A stretch of 64,000 nt of DNA from Clostridiaceae bacterium (GTDB lineage: Bacteria > Bacillota > Clostridia > Lachnospirales > Lachnospiraceae), in the NCBI GenBank assembly GCA_910574345.1, contig CAJSZV010000009.1, positions 148,372 through 212,371 of the forward strand, in the 5' to 3' direction. Below, in pieces: positions 51,475-60,225 of this stretch. The notes below the pieces were generated by a model that searched no databases, was not told the DNA's origin, and worked only from the letters and a program-made list of their open reading frames with translations. Positions within the stretch are counted from its first letter, which is position 1. Every line of letters starts with the position of its first letter. The translations under genes were made by a program, and so were the position numbers.

Positions 51475-53319
51475 ATGAAGAGAAAGACATCAGCGTTGTT
51501 GGCATTTCTGCTGGCATTGAACATGACAGCATGTTCCGGGGCACAGAAACCTCAGGAGACCACGGCGGCATCATCTGAGACTGCAGTACAGGAGACTGCT
51601 GCTGTGGCACAGGAGACTGCGGCGCCGGCAAAGGAAGAGGGAAACCAGGCTTTACAGAATGCAGAAGACGGAAGCTATGAAGGAACGGGCAAAGGCCATG
51701 GCGGCGATGTGAAGGTGACCGTGGAGATAAAAGACCACGTAATCGCTGCAGTGCAGGTAACAGACCATCAGGAGACCCAGGGGATTGCCGACAAGCCGCT
51801 GGAAGCCATCCCTCAGCGCATTGTAGACGAGCAATCGCTGGCAGTGGATACGATTTCCGGCGCTACAGAGACATCTATGGCTATTCTCGGAGGAGCGGAA
51901 GAGGCGCTGAAAGCAGCCGGGGCGGATATAGCCCTGCTGAAAGAGAACAGCGGTGCCGAGAAGGCGGCACAGCATATTGAAAGAGACGCGGATATCGTCA
52001 TTATAGGCGGCGGTGTGGCAGGACTTACGGCGGCAGTGGAAGCCTCAGCCACGGGTCTTGAAGTGGTTCTTATTGAGAAGATGGGAATGCTGGGAGGAAG
52101 TACGGCGCTGTCCGGCGGAAAGATCCTGGCGGCGGGAAGTGTATTCCAGAAAGAGCAGGGGATAGAAGATACGCCCAAGGAGTTTTATGACTTTATGATC
52201 GGCATGGGTGACGGTCTGGTCAATGAGGACAAGTTAAAGATGATTGCAGAAGGTTCCGCTGCTAATATTGACTGGCTGATGGAACAGGGTGTGGAATTTT
52301 CAGGTGAGATCGATACGCCTAATCCGGCGATGAAGCCTAACCGGGGTCTGACTGTGGCATCGGGAAGCGGAACCGGGTTTATCACTCCTCTGGAAGAGGC
52401 GGCGACAAAACAAGGCGTGGAGATTATGCTGGAGACGAGAGGTACAAAGCTTCTGAAAGATGAAAAAGGAGCTGTCTGCGGCGCGGAGGCCCTTACATCT
52501 TCCGGCGATACCATAACCTTCCACGCGAAAGCGGTCATTCTGGCTACCGGCGGCTATGACCGCAACGAGGAAGTGAAGCAGCAGTATTCTCCTACCTATG
52601 CAAACTCCAGAACGAATGTGGGTGCAGGCAACACGGGAGATGGGCTGATTATGGCCCGTGAGATCGGGGCCAATATTATAGGCAATGACAGTGCCATCGC
52701 TCAGATTATGCCTTACGGGGCGGCAGCCAGGGATATGTTCACATTTTCCGGGCTCTATGTCAGCATGAAGGGAGAACGGTTTATGGATGAATCTTGTCCA
52801 AGGCCTGTGCGCACGCCTATTGTCCTGAGAGAGACCAATGCGCCGGAGTTTTACATGATCATAGACAAGAAAAATGCAACGGACGGCATTGAGACGGCAG
52901 TAGAGGACAAAACCGCATTTAAAGCGGACACCTTAGAAGAACTGGCTCAGGCAGCAGGCATGGAACCGGAACTTCTGGTAAAATCTGTGGAACGGTACAA
53001 TGAACTGAAGGCCAAGGGAACGGATGAGGATTTTGGAAAGAGTATAGAGCTTATGGATTCCATTGAAGAAGCTCCCTTCTATGCAGTTCACTGCAATATG
53101 AATACCGCCGGAACCTTCGGCGGCCCTCAGACGGATCTGGAGGCCCAGGTCCTGGACACAGAGGGCAATGTAATCCCAGGCCTTTATGCGGCAGGCGAGG
53201 TCAGCAGCGGAGATCTGATCAATAAAGAGTATCCGGGAAGCGGCATGGCTATTCAGACATTTGTCACTATGGGAAGAATTGCGGGAAAGAATTCCATGGA
53301 GTATGTAAATAATAAGTAA
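51475..53319 (+). CDS. Fumarate-reductase-like flavoprotein lipoprotein with FMN-binding domain
   Basis: A 614-residue exported flavoenzyme. The signal peptide ends LNMTACS with Cys20 as lipid site, an atypical but workable lipobox. A Thr/Ala/Glu linker leads to an FMN-binding domain with the covalent attachment motif SGATETS (128-134). The FAD_binding_2 domain follows, with GGGVAG at 178-183 and a C-terminal GSGMAIQTFVTMGRIAG. This architecture is known for extracytoplasmic fumarate, urocanate and acrylate reductases fed by flavin electron transfer. The substrate is unknown. The ATG at 51475 has ATGGAGGA upstream. Confidence 0.92.
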   Translation: MKRKTSALLAFLLALNMTACSGAQKPQETTAASSETAVQETAAVAQETAAPAKEEGNQALQNAEDGSYEGTGKGHGGDVKVTVEIKDHVIAAVQVTDHQETQGIADKPLEAIPQRIVDEQSLAVDTISGATETSMAILGGAEEALKAAGADIALLKENSGAEKAAQHIERDADIVIIGGGVAGLTAAVEASATGLEVVLIEKMGMLGGSTALSGGKILAAGSVFQKEQGIEDTPKEFYDFMIGMGDGLVNEDKLKMIAEGSAANIDWLMEQGVEFSGEIDTPNPAMKPNRGLTVASGSGTGFITPLEEAATKQGVEIMLETRGTKLLKDEKGAVCGAEALTSSGDTITFHAKAVILATGGYDRNEEVKQQYSPTYANSRTNVGAGNTGDGLIMAREIGANIIGNDSAIAQIMPYGAAARDMFTFSGLYVSMKGERFMDESCPRPVRTPIVLRETNAPEFYMIIDKKNATDGIETAVEDKTAFKADTLEELAQAAGMEPELLVKSVERYNELKAKGTDEDFGKSIELMDSIEEAPFYAVHCNMNTAGTFGGPQTDLEAQVLDTEGNVIPGLYAAGEVSSGDLINKEYPGSGMAIQTFVTMGRIAGKNSMEYVNNK

Positions 53320-53331
53320 AGGCACAAAAGG

Positions 53332-53367
53332 AAAGAGGCCTTTGTAAAGTTTTCCATAGGTCTCTTT
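53332..53367. terminator. Bidirectional terminator between flavoprotein and TetR genes
   Basis: AAAGAGGCCT (53332-53341) pairs with AGGTCTCTTT (53358-53367) with one G-U, followed by T and preceded by A residues. Confidence 0.75.
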
Positions 53368-53381
53368 TTCTCTGTAAAATA

Positions 53382-53948
53382 TTAAGTCTCTTTCTTTTCG
53401 ATGAAAGAGATCAAATGATTAACCTGCCCCATGAGTTTGGCGGCAATGTCATAATTGCCGTCTTCAATACAGTATCGGATCATATTGCCTAAGATCAATG
53501 TAAACAGATGATCCAGGATTTCGTCATAGGTATAGGAATCATTCATCTGTCCCTTTTCCCTGGCATGGACTAAGATTTCCCTGACTAAACTGCGGAACCG
53601 TTCCATAGGGTATGCATGGTGATTCAGATTATAAGTGTATATAAATTTTAATCTTTCCACAGGGGAGGCAAGGGTGGAATTGATCTGGAACTGAATATAA
53701 CTGCGTAGGTTATCCCATTCCCATTCAGCATGGAAATGATTGCGCACCAAGGATTCCGCCTGGTCTGCGTTGGAGAGGAAAAGCTGGACAATCACATCGT
53801 CTTTGGAGGAAAAATAGTGGTAAAAGCTGCCGATGGAAACACCTGCCTGCCTGCAAATCTCCCGTATGGTAATGTGTTCCAGGGAGTCGGCGTCAATTAA
53901 TGCCGCTGCCTGGTCAAGAATCTTGTCTTTGTTCGTCTTTTTTTTCAT
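53382..53948 (-). CDS. TetR-family regulator, probable repressor of the flavoprotein gene
   Basis: A 188-residue TetR protein. The helix-turn-helix HITIREICRQAGVSIGSFYHYFSSKDD is a textbook match. The C-terminal ligand domain is helical. The gene converges on the flavoprotein gene, whose promoter carries a palindrome of suitable size, so local control is likely. Upstream it shares a region with tRNA-Gly, where another inverted repeat, AGACTA/TAGTCT, lies on the tRNA promoter. Its ribosome site is weak. Confidence 0.9.
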   Translation of the reverse strand: MKKKTNKDKILDQAAALIDADSLEHITIREICRQAGVSIGSFYHYFSSKDDVIVQLFLSNADQAESLVRNHFHAEWEWDNLRSYIQFQINSTLASPVERLKFIYTYNLNHHAYPMERFRSLVREILVHAREKGQMNDSYTYDEILDHLFTLILGNMIRYCIEDGNYDIAAKLMGQVNHLISFIEKKET

Positions 53949-53982
53949 ATGTTAATGATATCACTTTTTCAGCAAAAAGTAA

Positions 53983-54021
53983 TTGACAAGTCTTTTAAAA
54001 TAGTGTAGACTAATCTAGTCT
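53983..54021 (+). promoter_or_regulatory. tRNA-Gly promoter with inverted repeat
   Basis: TTGACA (53983-53988) and TAGACT (54006-54011) are 17 bases apart. AGACTA and TAGTCT (54007-54012 and 54016-54021, three bases between) overlap the -10. The repeat may be chance or an operator for the TetR gene that starts 35 bases upstream of it on the other strand. Confidence 0.55.
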
Positions 54022-54055
54022 GAAGACTGTACAGAAAAGAATAAAGGATACTTAT

Positions 54056-54126
54056 GCGGGTGTAGTTCAATGGTAGAACACCAGCCTTCCAAGCTGGACA
54101 CGTGGGTTCGATTCCCATCACCCGCT
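54056..54126 (+). tRNA. tRNA-Gly (TCC)
   Basis: A 71-base tRNA. Acceptor GCGGGTG pairs with CACCCGC, discriminator T. The anticodon stem CCAGC/GCTGG holds loop CTTCCAA, anticodon TCC at 54088-54090; the T loop is TTCGATT. Confidence 0.96.
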
Positions 54127-54242
54127 CTTTTTTATTGGTACGGAATCCTTGATTTTACTTAGGATTCCGCTATTTTTATGAATATATGTTCTGATTACCT
54201 TTTTAACTGCATAGTGCCTTTTCTATGATGCTGTCTGCCTTT

Positions 54243-55121
54243 TTATTTCTGCAACTCCAGTTCCATCATACCCAGTTTCAAGGCGCCCATAATTCCCTGA
54301 TTGTCGTCAAGAGAAGGAAGTACGATATAGTTCTCCAGATCCTCCAGTTCCTTTGTAACCAGATAACCGTTGACCATCTCTTTTACATATGCCCGCACCT
54401 TGTCCATAAGCTGGGTCTGGTGCATAACGCCTCCGCCCATAATAATCTTCTGAGGCGAAAGAATCATAATATAGCTGGTCAGGGCATGGGCCAGATAATA
54501 AGCTTCCAGATCCCAGACTTCAGGCCGGTCCGCCAGTTCTTTGGCGGGAGCGCCCCACCGGGCTTCGATAGCAGGGCCTGCAGCCATTCCTTCCAGGCAG
54601 GTTCCGTGATAAGGACATTTTCCGGCGTAAGTATCATCAGAGCGTACAGGCATGAGAATATGGCCGGCTTCCGGGTGCAGCATACCGTGAAGAAGGCGGC
54701 CTCCTGCCATAACGCCCACGCCCACGCCCGTTCCAATGGTGATGTAGATAGCCGTGTCCAGGCCCTTTGCACATCCCCAGGTGGCTTCCCCAAGCATGGA
54801 ACCATTTACATCGGTATCAAAGCCTACGGGAATATTCAGCTCTTTTCTGAAATAACCGCAGATATCGTAGTTTTTCCACGGCAGCTTCGGTGTGGTGGTA
54901 ATGTATCCGTAGGTCTCGGAACTGCGGTTCAGATCAATGGGTCCGAAACATGCAATTCCCAGCGAGGCAATTTCTTTGCCCTTGAAAAACTCAGCCATCC
55001 TTGGCATAGTGATCTCCGGCGTCTCCGTGGGAATGGAAATGCGCTCCAGAATTTCACCGTTTTCGTTGCCGATGGCACACACCATCTTTGTGCCCCCGGC
55101 TTCCAATGCTCCAAATAACAT
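54243..55121 (-). CDS. ROK-family sugar kinase, fructokinase-like
   Basis: A 292-residue ATP-dependent sugar kinase of the ROK family. The phosphate-binding start is FGALEAGGTKMVCA, then CFGPIDLN, and the catalytic Asp is in VGFDTDVNGSMLGE. The zinc-binding pattern is GHILMPVR ... CPYHGTCLEG. This resembles Firmicute fructokinases (ScrK/GmuE). The ATG at 55121 has AAAGGAGG upstream. It follows manA by 91 bases, so the pair would feed mannose and fructose phosphates into glycolysis. Confidence 0.9.
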   Translation of the reverse strand: MLFGALEAGGTKMVCAIGNENGEILERISIPTETPEITMPRMAEFFKGKEIASLGIACFGPIDLNRSSETYGYITTTPKLPWKNYDICGYFRKELNIPVGFDTDVNGSMLGEATWGCAKGLDTAIYITIGTGVGVGVMAGGRLLHGMLHPEAGHILMPVRSDDTYAGKCPYHGTCLEGMAAGPAIEARWGAPAKELADRPEVWDLEAYYLAHALTSYIMILSPQKIIMGGGVMHQTQLMDKVRAYVKEMVNGYLVTKELEDLENYIVLPSLDDNQGIMGALKLGMMELELQK

Positions 55122-55212
55122 ATAATTATCCTCCTTTAAAAAGCTTGCCTCCGGCCTGTGGTTTGTCGGCCGGCAGGTTTGCTGTGAATATATGATGCTT
55201 GGTACTACAGTG

Positions 55213-56148
55213 TCATGACGTGTGGGTGACAATCAGTTCCGTCTCTCCTTCGATCTTAAGAGTCCCATAACCGGAGGGTACCAACAGATGATCTCCGGCT
55301 TTTACCGGGGTCTGGTCTATGGCGCCTTTGCCGGCGGTCACATCTATGAGCATAAAAGGATAGGGCTGTTCCGTGGAAAAGGTTCCTTTTACATTCCATC
55401 TGGACACAGTAAAATATGTTCCTTCCACCAAAGTGCAGGTTTCACAGGAACCGTGATCCTCCGCGGGTTTTATGGTATTTTCATCTTTGTGGGGACAGGT
55501 AATCACATCCATGCTCTGTCGAAGATGAAGTTCACGGGGCCTGCCGTTCTGAAGCCGTCCATAGTCATAGAGCCGGTACGTGGTGTCGCTGTTCTGCTGA
55601 ACTTCCAGAAGAAGAGTCCCTTTTCGGATGGCGTGAACCGTACCGGAAGGAATGTAGAAGAAATCCCCTTTATGAATGGGGAACCTGCGCAGAAGATCGT
55701 CCCATTTCCCCTCATCAATCATCTTTCTCAGTTCTTCCCTGGTCTGGGCATGATGCCCGATAATAATATCCGCACCCTGGTCACAGTCCAGTATATACCA
55801 ACATTCTGTTTTCCCCTGGCTGCCCTGCTCGTGGCGGAAAGCATAGTCGTCGTCCGGATGCACCTGAATACTTAAATGATCATCGGCATCAATGACTTTC
55901 ACCAACAGAGGAAATTCTTTTCCTGCCATTCCCCCAAACAATTCCCGATGCTCGTCCCATAGCTGACCAAGGCTCTGTCCTTTAAAGCTGCCGCTGCGGA
56001 CAAGGCTCTGTCCGTGGGGGTTGGCGGAGATCACCCATGCTTCGCCCGTATCGTCTCCGGGAATCAGGTATCCGTAAAAGTCACGCATCTTATGACCGCC
56101 CCACAGGACCTCCTTGAAAAAGGGATCGAAAAAAATCAGTTCTTTCAT
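55213..56148 (-). CDS. manA: Mannose-6-phosphate isomerase, class I
   Basis: A 311-residue zinc enzyme that interconverts mannose 6-phosphate and fructose 6-phosphate. It begins MKELIFFDPFFKEVLWGGHKM, typical of the short Firmicute form. Zinc ligands are in SIQVHPDDDYA and the PSGTVHAI histidine. The cupin-like C-terminus is present. It has its own promoter region with an inverted repeat and a terminator separating it from the upstream EIIC gene, so it may be transcribed apart from the cel genes. Confidence 0.93.
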   Translation of the reverse strand: MKELIFFDPFFKEVLWGGHKMRDFYGYLIPGDDTGEAWVISANPHGQSLVRSGSFKGQSLGQLWDEHRELFGGMAGKEFPLLVKVIDADDHLSIQVHPDDDYAFRHEQGSQGKTECWYILDCDQGADIIIGHHAQTREELRKMIDEGKWDDLLRRFPIHKGDFFYIPSGTVHAIRKGTLLLEVQQNSDTTYRLYDYGRLQNGRPRELHLRQSMDVITCPHKDENTIKPAEDHGSCETCTLVEGTYFTVSRWNVKGTFSTEQPYPFMLIDVTAGKGAIDQTPVKAGDHLLVPSGYGTLKIEGETELIVTHTS

Positions 56149-56167
56149 AATATAATGTCCTCCTTAG

Positions 56168-56200
56168 ATTATAGTAAACTTTTTGACATATCTTTGTCAA
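56168..56200 (-). promoter_or_regulatory. manA promoter region with TTGACA/TGTCAA repeat
   Basis: On the minus strand TTGACA (56200-56195) is followed six bases later by TGTCAA (56188-56183), forming an inverted repeat, and by TATAAT at 56173-56168. The spacing from TTGACA to TATAAT is 21 bases, longer than normal, so the repeat may be an operator or the -35 may be elsewhere. Confidence 0.5.
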
Positions 56201-56221
56201 TAGAATTCGGGGATCAAAAGG

Positions 56222-56270
56222 CTTAAAAATCCCCTGTAAGGGAGGAGGGTTCGTCTTCCGATACAGGGGA
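56222..56270 (-). terminator. Terminator after the EIIC gene
   Basis: CCCCTGTA and TACAGGGG (56232-56270) form a stem with a partly paired inner part; on the minus strand it is followed by ATTTTTAA. Confidence 0.75.
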
Positions 56271-56288
56271 ACAGAATAAAAGTAAGGA

Positions 56289-57605
56289 TCAGTTTTCTTC
56301 AGATGCAGTCTGGCTTAAAACTTTATCATTGATCTTTACGAATGGCAGGTACAGGAGAACGCCGATAACAATGATGATCAGCTGAACGATCACTGCCCTG
56401 AAATCCCCGCCGGTGGCCAGATAACCGCTTAACAGCGGCGGAGTGGTCCATGGAATGTAGATCACACATTCATTCATGAAATTAAGAGCCGTTGCGGCGT
56501 AAGCTATGATAATGCCGATGGCAGGCAGAAGCACAAAGGGAATAATCATAGTTATATTGTAAACAATGGAATAACCGAAAATAACAGGCTCATTGATGTT
56601 GAATACTCCCGGAGCAGCGGACATCTTGCAGATGGTTCTTGTGGCTTTGTTGCGTCCGAAGAGCAGTGTGGCGATAATCAGGGCGATGGTGGAACCGGAA
56701 CCGCCCATCATGCCGAAGGCGGGAACAAAAGCAACATTGATAATATCTGTTACAGGCTGGCCCGCAGCATGGGCGGCCATGGCCTGGGTCATGTTGATGA
56801 TCAAAAGGGGTTCCAGGATAGAACCGTAGATCACTGTCTGATGGATGCCGAAGAGCCATAAAAAGTTGCCCAGGGAGTAGAGAATCACACAGCCCAGCAA
56901 TCCCGTAGTGATGCCCCGAAGAGGTTCCTGAATCACAGTGGTGATGATAGTGATCAGATCCGTATGGAATCCGTTATATAAGACAGCGGAGATAATACCA
57001 AACAGAGACATTACCAAAATAAACGGAATCAGTACGGAGAAGGATTTTCCTACAGCGGGCGGGATATTTTCTCCCATATTAAGCTGCAGCTTTTTGATGC
57101 CGGAAACATAGATGAACAATTCCGTGGATGCCAGACCGATAAGAATGCCGGCAAACATAGCCTGAGTTCCCGTGTTGCTGAATGCCAGGACACCGGAGAC
57201 AGAGACGGCATCGGATGCACCTGCCGGTACGACACTGACAGATCCCGGCATCATGACGATCAGGGCAGCCAGGGATATCAAAGCAGCGGCAATGGGATTG
57301 TCGTAGCCTCTGTTTCGGGACAGGCAGTAACCGATAACGGCTGCGATCAGGAGGGAACTGATATTCAGGGTTGCGTTGACTAAAAGATTGCCCCAGTACT
57401 GGGCGCTCTCAAGGGCCGGGCCGCTTAAGATCCATGTGAATACCGTGTTGTTGAGAAGAACGGCTAGGCCGGCCAGAATATAGAGGGGCATAATGGTGGC
57501 AAATGCGTCGCGGAGGGAGCTTAAGTGAATCTGTCCTCCCAGCTTTGCAGCGAATTCCGTGAATTTGTCGATAAATTTGGAGTCCTGTAAGGATATGGTT
57601 TTCAT
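56289..57605 (-). CDS. PTS EIIC component, lactose/cellobiose family
   Basis: A 438-residue membrane permease of the cellobiose/lichenan EIIC family, with about ten helices. The GINEPVIFG-type signature appears as FNINEPVIFGYSI, and the substrate region includes GGSGSTIALII. It imports beta-glucosides with phosphorylation and needs EIIA and EIIB proteins, neither of which is encoded nearby. The ATG follows AAGGAGG inside the end of the GH1 gene, six bases after its stop, so the pair is an operon. Confidence 0.92.
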   Translation of the reverse strand: MKTISLQDSKFIDKFTEFAAKLGGQIHLSSLRDAFATIMPLYILAGLAVLLNNTVFTWILSGPALESAQYWGNLLVNATLNISSLLIAAVIGYCLSRNRGYDNPIAAALISLAALIVMMPGSVSVVPAGASDAVSVSGVLAFSNTGTQAMFAGILIGLASTELFIYVSGIKKLQLNMGENIPPAVGKSFSVLIPFILVMSLFGIISAVLYNGFHTDLITIITTVIQEPLRGITTGLLGCVILYSLGNFLWLFGIHQTVIYGSILEPLLIINMTQAMAAHAAGQPVTDIINVAFVPAFGMMGGSGSTIALIIATLLFGRNKATRTICKMSAAPGVFNINEPVIFGYSIVYNITMIIPFVLLPAIGIIIAYAATALNFMNECVIYIPWTTPPLLSGYLATGGDFRAVIVQLIIIVIGVLLYLPFVKINDKVLSQTASEEN

Positions 57606-57611
57606 AGCGGA

Positions 57612-59012
57612 TTAATCCTCCTTCTCTCTCTCTTCAATGAGAGCCTTGACCCAATGGGCAGATTTCTTTAATCTTCGTTCATAGTTGTTCATAAGGTCCA
57701 CCTCGATAAAGCCGTAGCGGTTCTTAAATGCATTGTTCCAGGACCAGTTGTCAATAACGCCCCAGTAGTGGTAGCCCACGCACCGGGCTCCCTCTTCAAT
57801 GGATTTCATAACCCATTCCAGATGTTCCTGTACAAATTCGATGCGGTAATCGTCCTGAATCTCCCCGGCTTCATTGCGGAAGCGGTGCTCATGCTCCACG
57901 CCCATGCCGTTCTCGGAGATGAAGAACTTCAGGTCAGGGTATTCCCGTTTCATCTTCATGCCGAAATCATAGATTCCCTTGGGATAGATCTCCCAGCCTC
58001 TGTAGACGTTCATCTTCCTCTCAGGCCAGATATAGGGGTCTGCGAACCTGGGATGGCCGTTTTCATCCACCTTCTCCTGGGGAGCCTGAACACGGGTAGG
58101 CTGATAGTAATTAAACCCAAGCCAGTCTGTTTTGCCGCACTTTAAGATCTCGGCGTCTCCGGGGCGGATTTCTACGGGCACGCCGCAGGAAGCAAGGGTC
58201 TCTAAAACGTCCTGAGGAAGAGTGCCGGAGGTGCACAGATCCAGCCACCAGCGGTTGTGGATGCCGTCAGTCATACGGAGGGCCTCCAGATCCTCAGGAG
58301 TGGGGGTCTCCCTGGTATAAGGCGGTGCAAAGGCATTGATCAGGCCGATCTGGGCATCGGGAAGCAGAAAACCCTCTTCCTTTGCCTTGTAAAACTCACG
58401 GACAGCCAGGCTGTGGGCCAGGGAGATGTGATACTGCACCTGCATGCCTCTCCTGGCATCCTTGATAAAAGGATACCACACACCGCTTCTGTACCGCTGG
58501 TCCGGCTCCACAATGGGCTCATTGAAGGTGAACCAGTACTTGATCTCCTTTCCGAACTCCCGGAATGCAGTTCTTGCATAGACGGCATAGGCCTCCACCA
58601 CTTCCCGGTTCTCCCAGCCTCCCCTTGCAAAAAGGTAGGCGGGCATATCAAAATGATACAGGTTCATGAACAGCTCAATCCCATGCTTCTTGGCACAGGC
58701 GGCAACCTTGTGATAAAAGCCGGCGCCTGCCGGGTTTAGCTGCTGGTTCTGGTCCATGAGCCGGCTCCACTGCATGGAAGTGCGGAAGGAATCCAGATGG
58801 ATACTCTTTAGAAGCTTAATATCCTCCTCATACTTCTCATAAAAATTGTTTCCTACATAGCTGCCCACTTTGTTGTAGAAATCAGAGATAGCGCTGTCCG
58901 ACCAGGTATCCCAGATATTCTCCAGTTTTCCATCCTTCTTGTAGGCGCCCTCTGTCTGAGGCCCCGACATAGCCGCACCCATGAAGAAATCCTTTGGAAG
59001 TTTTAATTTCAT
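57612..59012 (-). CDS. GH1 6-phospho-beta-glucosidase
   Basis: A 466-residue cytosolic GH1 enzyme. The acid/base is the Glu in FTFNEPIVEP and the nucleophile the Glu in FFISENGMG. The N-terminal FFMGAAMSGPQTEGA is the GH1 signature with substitutions. Context with a PTS EIIC points to phosphorylated beta-glucosides. The ATG at 59012 has GAGAGGGG seven bases upstream; a TTG two codons earlier is less likely. It heads the operon with EIIC and is preceded by a possible operator, ACATCATGATGT. Confidence 0.92.
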   Translation of the reverse strand: MKLKLPKDFFMGAAMSGPQTEGAYKKDGKLENIWDTWSDSAISDFYNKVGSYVGNNFYEKYEEDIKLLKSIHLDSFRTSMQWSRLMDQNQQLNPAGAGFYHKVAACAKKHGIELFMNLYHFDMPAYLFARGGWENREVVEAYAVYARTAFREFGKEIKYWFTFNEPIVEPDQRYRSGVWYPFIKDARRGMQVQYHISLAHSLAVREFYKAKEEGFLLPDAQIGLINAFAPPYTRETPTPEDLEALRMTDGIHNRWWLDLCTSGTLPQDVLETLASCGVPVEIRPGDAEILKCGKTDWLGFNYYQPTRVQAPQEKVDENGHPRFADPYIWPERKMNVYRGWEIYPKGIYDFGMKMKREYPDLKFFISENGMGVEHEHRFRNEAGEIQDDYRIEFVQEHLEWVMKSIEEGARCVGYHYWGVIDNWSWNNAFKNRYGFIEVDLMNNYERRLKKSAHWVKALIEEREKED

Positions 59013-59044
59013 GTGCAAACCCCTCTCTTGAGAAATACAACATC

Positions 59045-59056
59045 ACATCATGATGT
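59045..59056. promoter_or_regulatory. Possible GntR operator before the GH1 gene
   Basis: ACATCATGATGT is a perfect 12-bp palindrome about 30 bases upstream of the GH1 start, downstream of an AT-rich promoter region. The adjacent GntR-family regulator is the candidate ligand. Confidence 0.5.
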
Positions 59057-59136
59057 TTATAAAATAAGTAGTAACATATTTTTATAATATCATATTTTTT
59101 AAAAAATACAAGTGGTTTTTATAGCTTTTATGAGAA

Positions 59137-59192
59137 ATCAAAAAAATCTCCCTCTGTTCATGTAATATTCATGACAGAGAGAGATTTTTTCA
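59137..59192. terminator. Bidirectional terminator after the GntR gene
   Basis: AAAAAATCTC and GAGATTTTTT with CATG/CATG inner pairing form a long hairpin with A and T tracts on both sides, between the GntR gene and the cel promoter. Confidence 0.8.
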
Positions 59193-59268
59193 TTGATTCT
59201 GACGAAGGCAATGCGCCAAGGTCAAGCTTGCTTCCCATTGGCGGCTGCCCGCGGGGGTGTTGACTGTA

Positions 59269-59988
59269 TTAGTGAATACTTATGGAGCGGAGTTCAAAAC
59301 AATCTGCCCGGTGGCGGGATTTGGAGTATTCAAATATCCGGCCATCGCAGAGGTAGGCAACCTGCTCCACCTCCAAAAGGGGAACGGGCTCATCACCGAT
59401 CTCCAGCCATCCGCGTTCCTGATCTGTGGGCATGACGGCCCGGGCGATGCGATGGGCTCCCTGAATCTTTAAGTTTAAGGTATCCTGAATATACCGATAG
59501 ATAGAGCTGTGAACCACCTCATCGGTGATTCCCGTAATAAAGGCAGTAGGCATGTAGGTATACTCCACCACATGAGGTTTTCCATCCACCCGCCTGGTGC
59601 GGCAGATGAAGCATACAAAGGAGCCATCCGCAAGCTGGAGCTTTTCGGCGATCTCTTTGGAAGCAGGCACCAGCTGGAACTCATGGACATCCGAGGTGAC
59701 GACAGATCCCTCTTTGTCCTTGCTGAACCCGCCGAACTGCTGTGACATGGCGAAGCTGTTCTGTATAGCGCTTCCGCCGGATACGGCTTTTACATAGGTT
59801 CCGGAACCACGCTGCTTTGTGATAAAGCCTTTGTAGACCAAAAGCTGCATGGCCTCCCGGACTGTGGTGCGGCTGGCGTCATATTGTTTGCACAGTTCAA
59901 ACTCTTGGGGAAGTTTTTCGTCTGGTTTATAAAAGCCGGAGAGAATCTTGGATTGAATGTCATCGGCGATAGTCTCGTATTTAAACAT
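59269..59988 (-). CDS. GntR-family regulator with UTRA domain, for the beta-glucoside locus
   Basis: A 239-residue GntR regulator. The winged helix (YETIADDIQSKILSGFYKPDEKLP, then SRTTVREAMQLLV) is followed by a UTRA ligand-binding domain ending YSKSRHRADCFE. UTRA proteins usually bind a sugar phosphate. It is immediately upstream of GH1/EIIC in the same direction but separated by a terminator, so it is an independent unit, probably the local repressor. The start at 59988 has CAGGAGA nine bases upstream. Confidence 0.9.
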   Translation of the reverse strand: MFKYETIADDIQSKILSGFYKPDEKLPQEFELCKQYDASRTTVREAMQLLVYKGFITKQRGSGTYVKAVSGGSAIQNSFAMSQQFGGFSKDKEGSVVTSDVHEFQLVPASKEIAEKLQLADGSFVCFICRTRRVDGKPHVVEYTYMPTAFITGITDEVVHSSIYRYIQDTLNLKIQGAHRIARAVMPTDQERGWLEIGDEPVPLLEVEQVAYLCDGRIFEYSKSRHRADCFELRSISIH

Positions 59989-60225
59989 AGGGTTGTGTTC
60001 TCCTGTTAGTAGTTCGGGGAAACTGCCGGCGGCACCAGCAGTTTTCCATTGATACACATGATTATACCCTTAAAGAATTTATTTTTCAACTTATAAGAAA
60101 AATATCTGGACAAAACTCCGGGAAGGTACTATTTTTATAGTAGATTCCCTGAAACCACAAAAACACGGCTTTAGGAGCAGGGGAGCAGGGAAAATATAAA
60201 AGCCGGCAAAGGCGGAGGACAGGAT

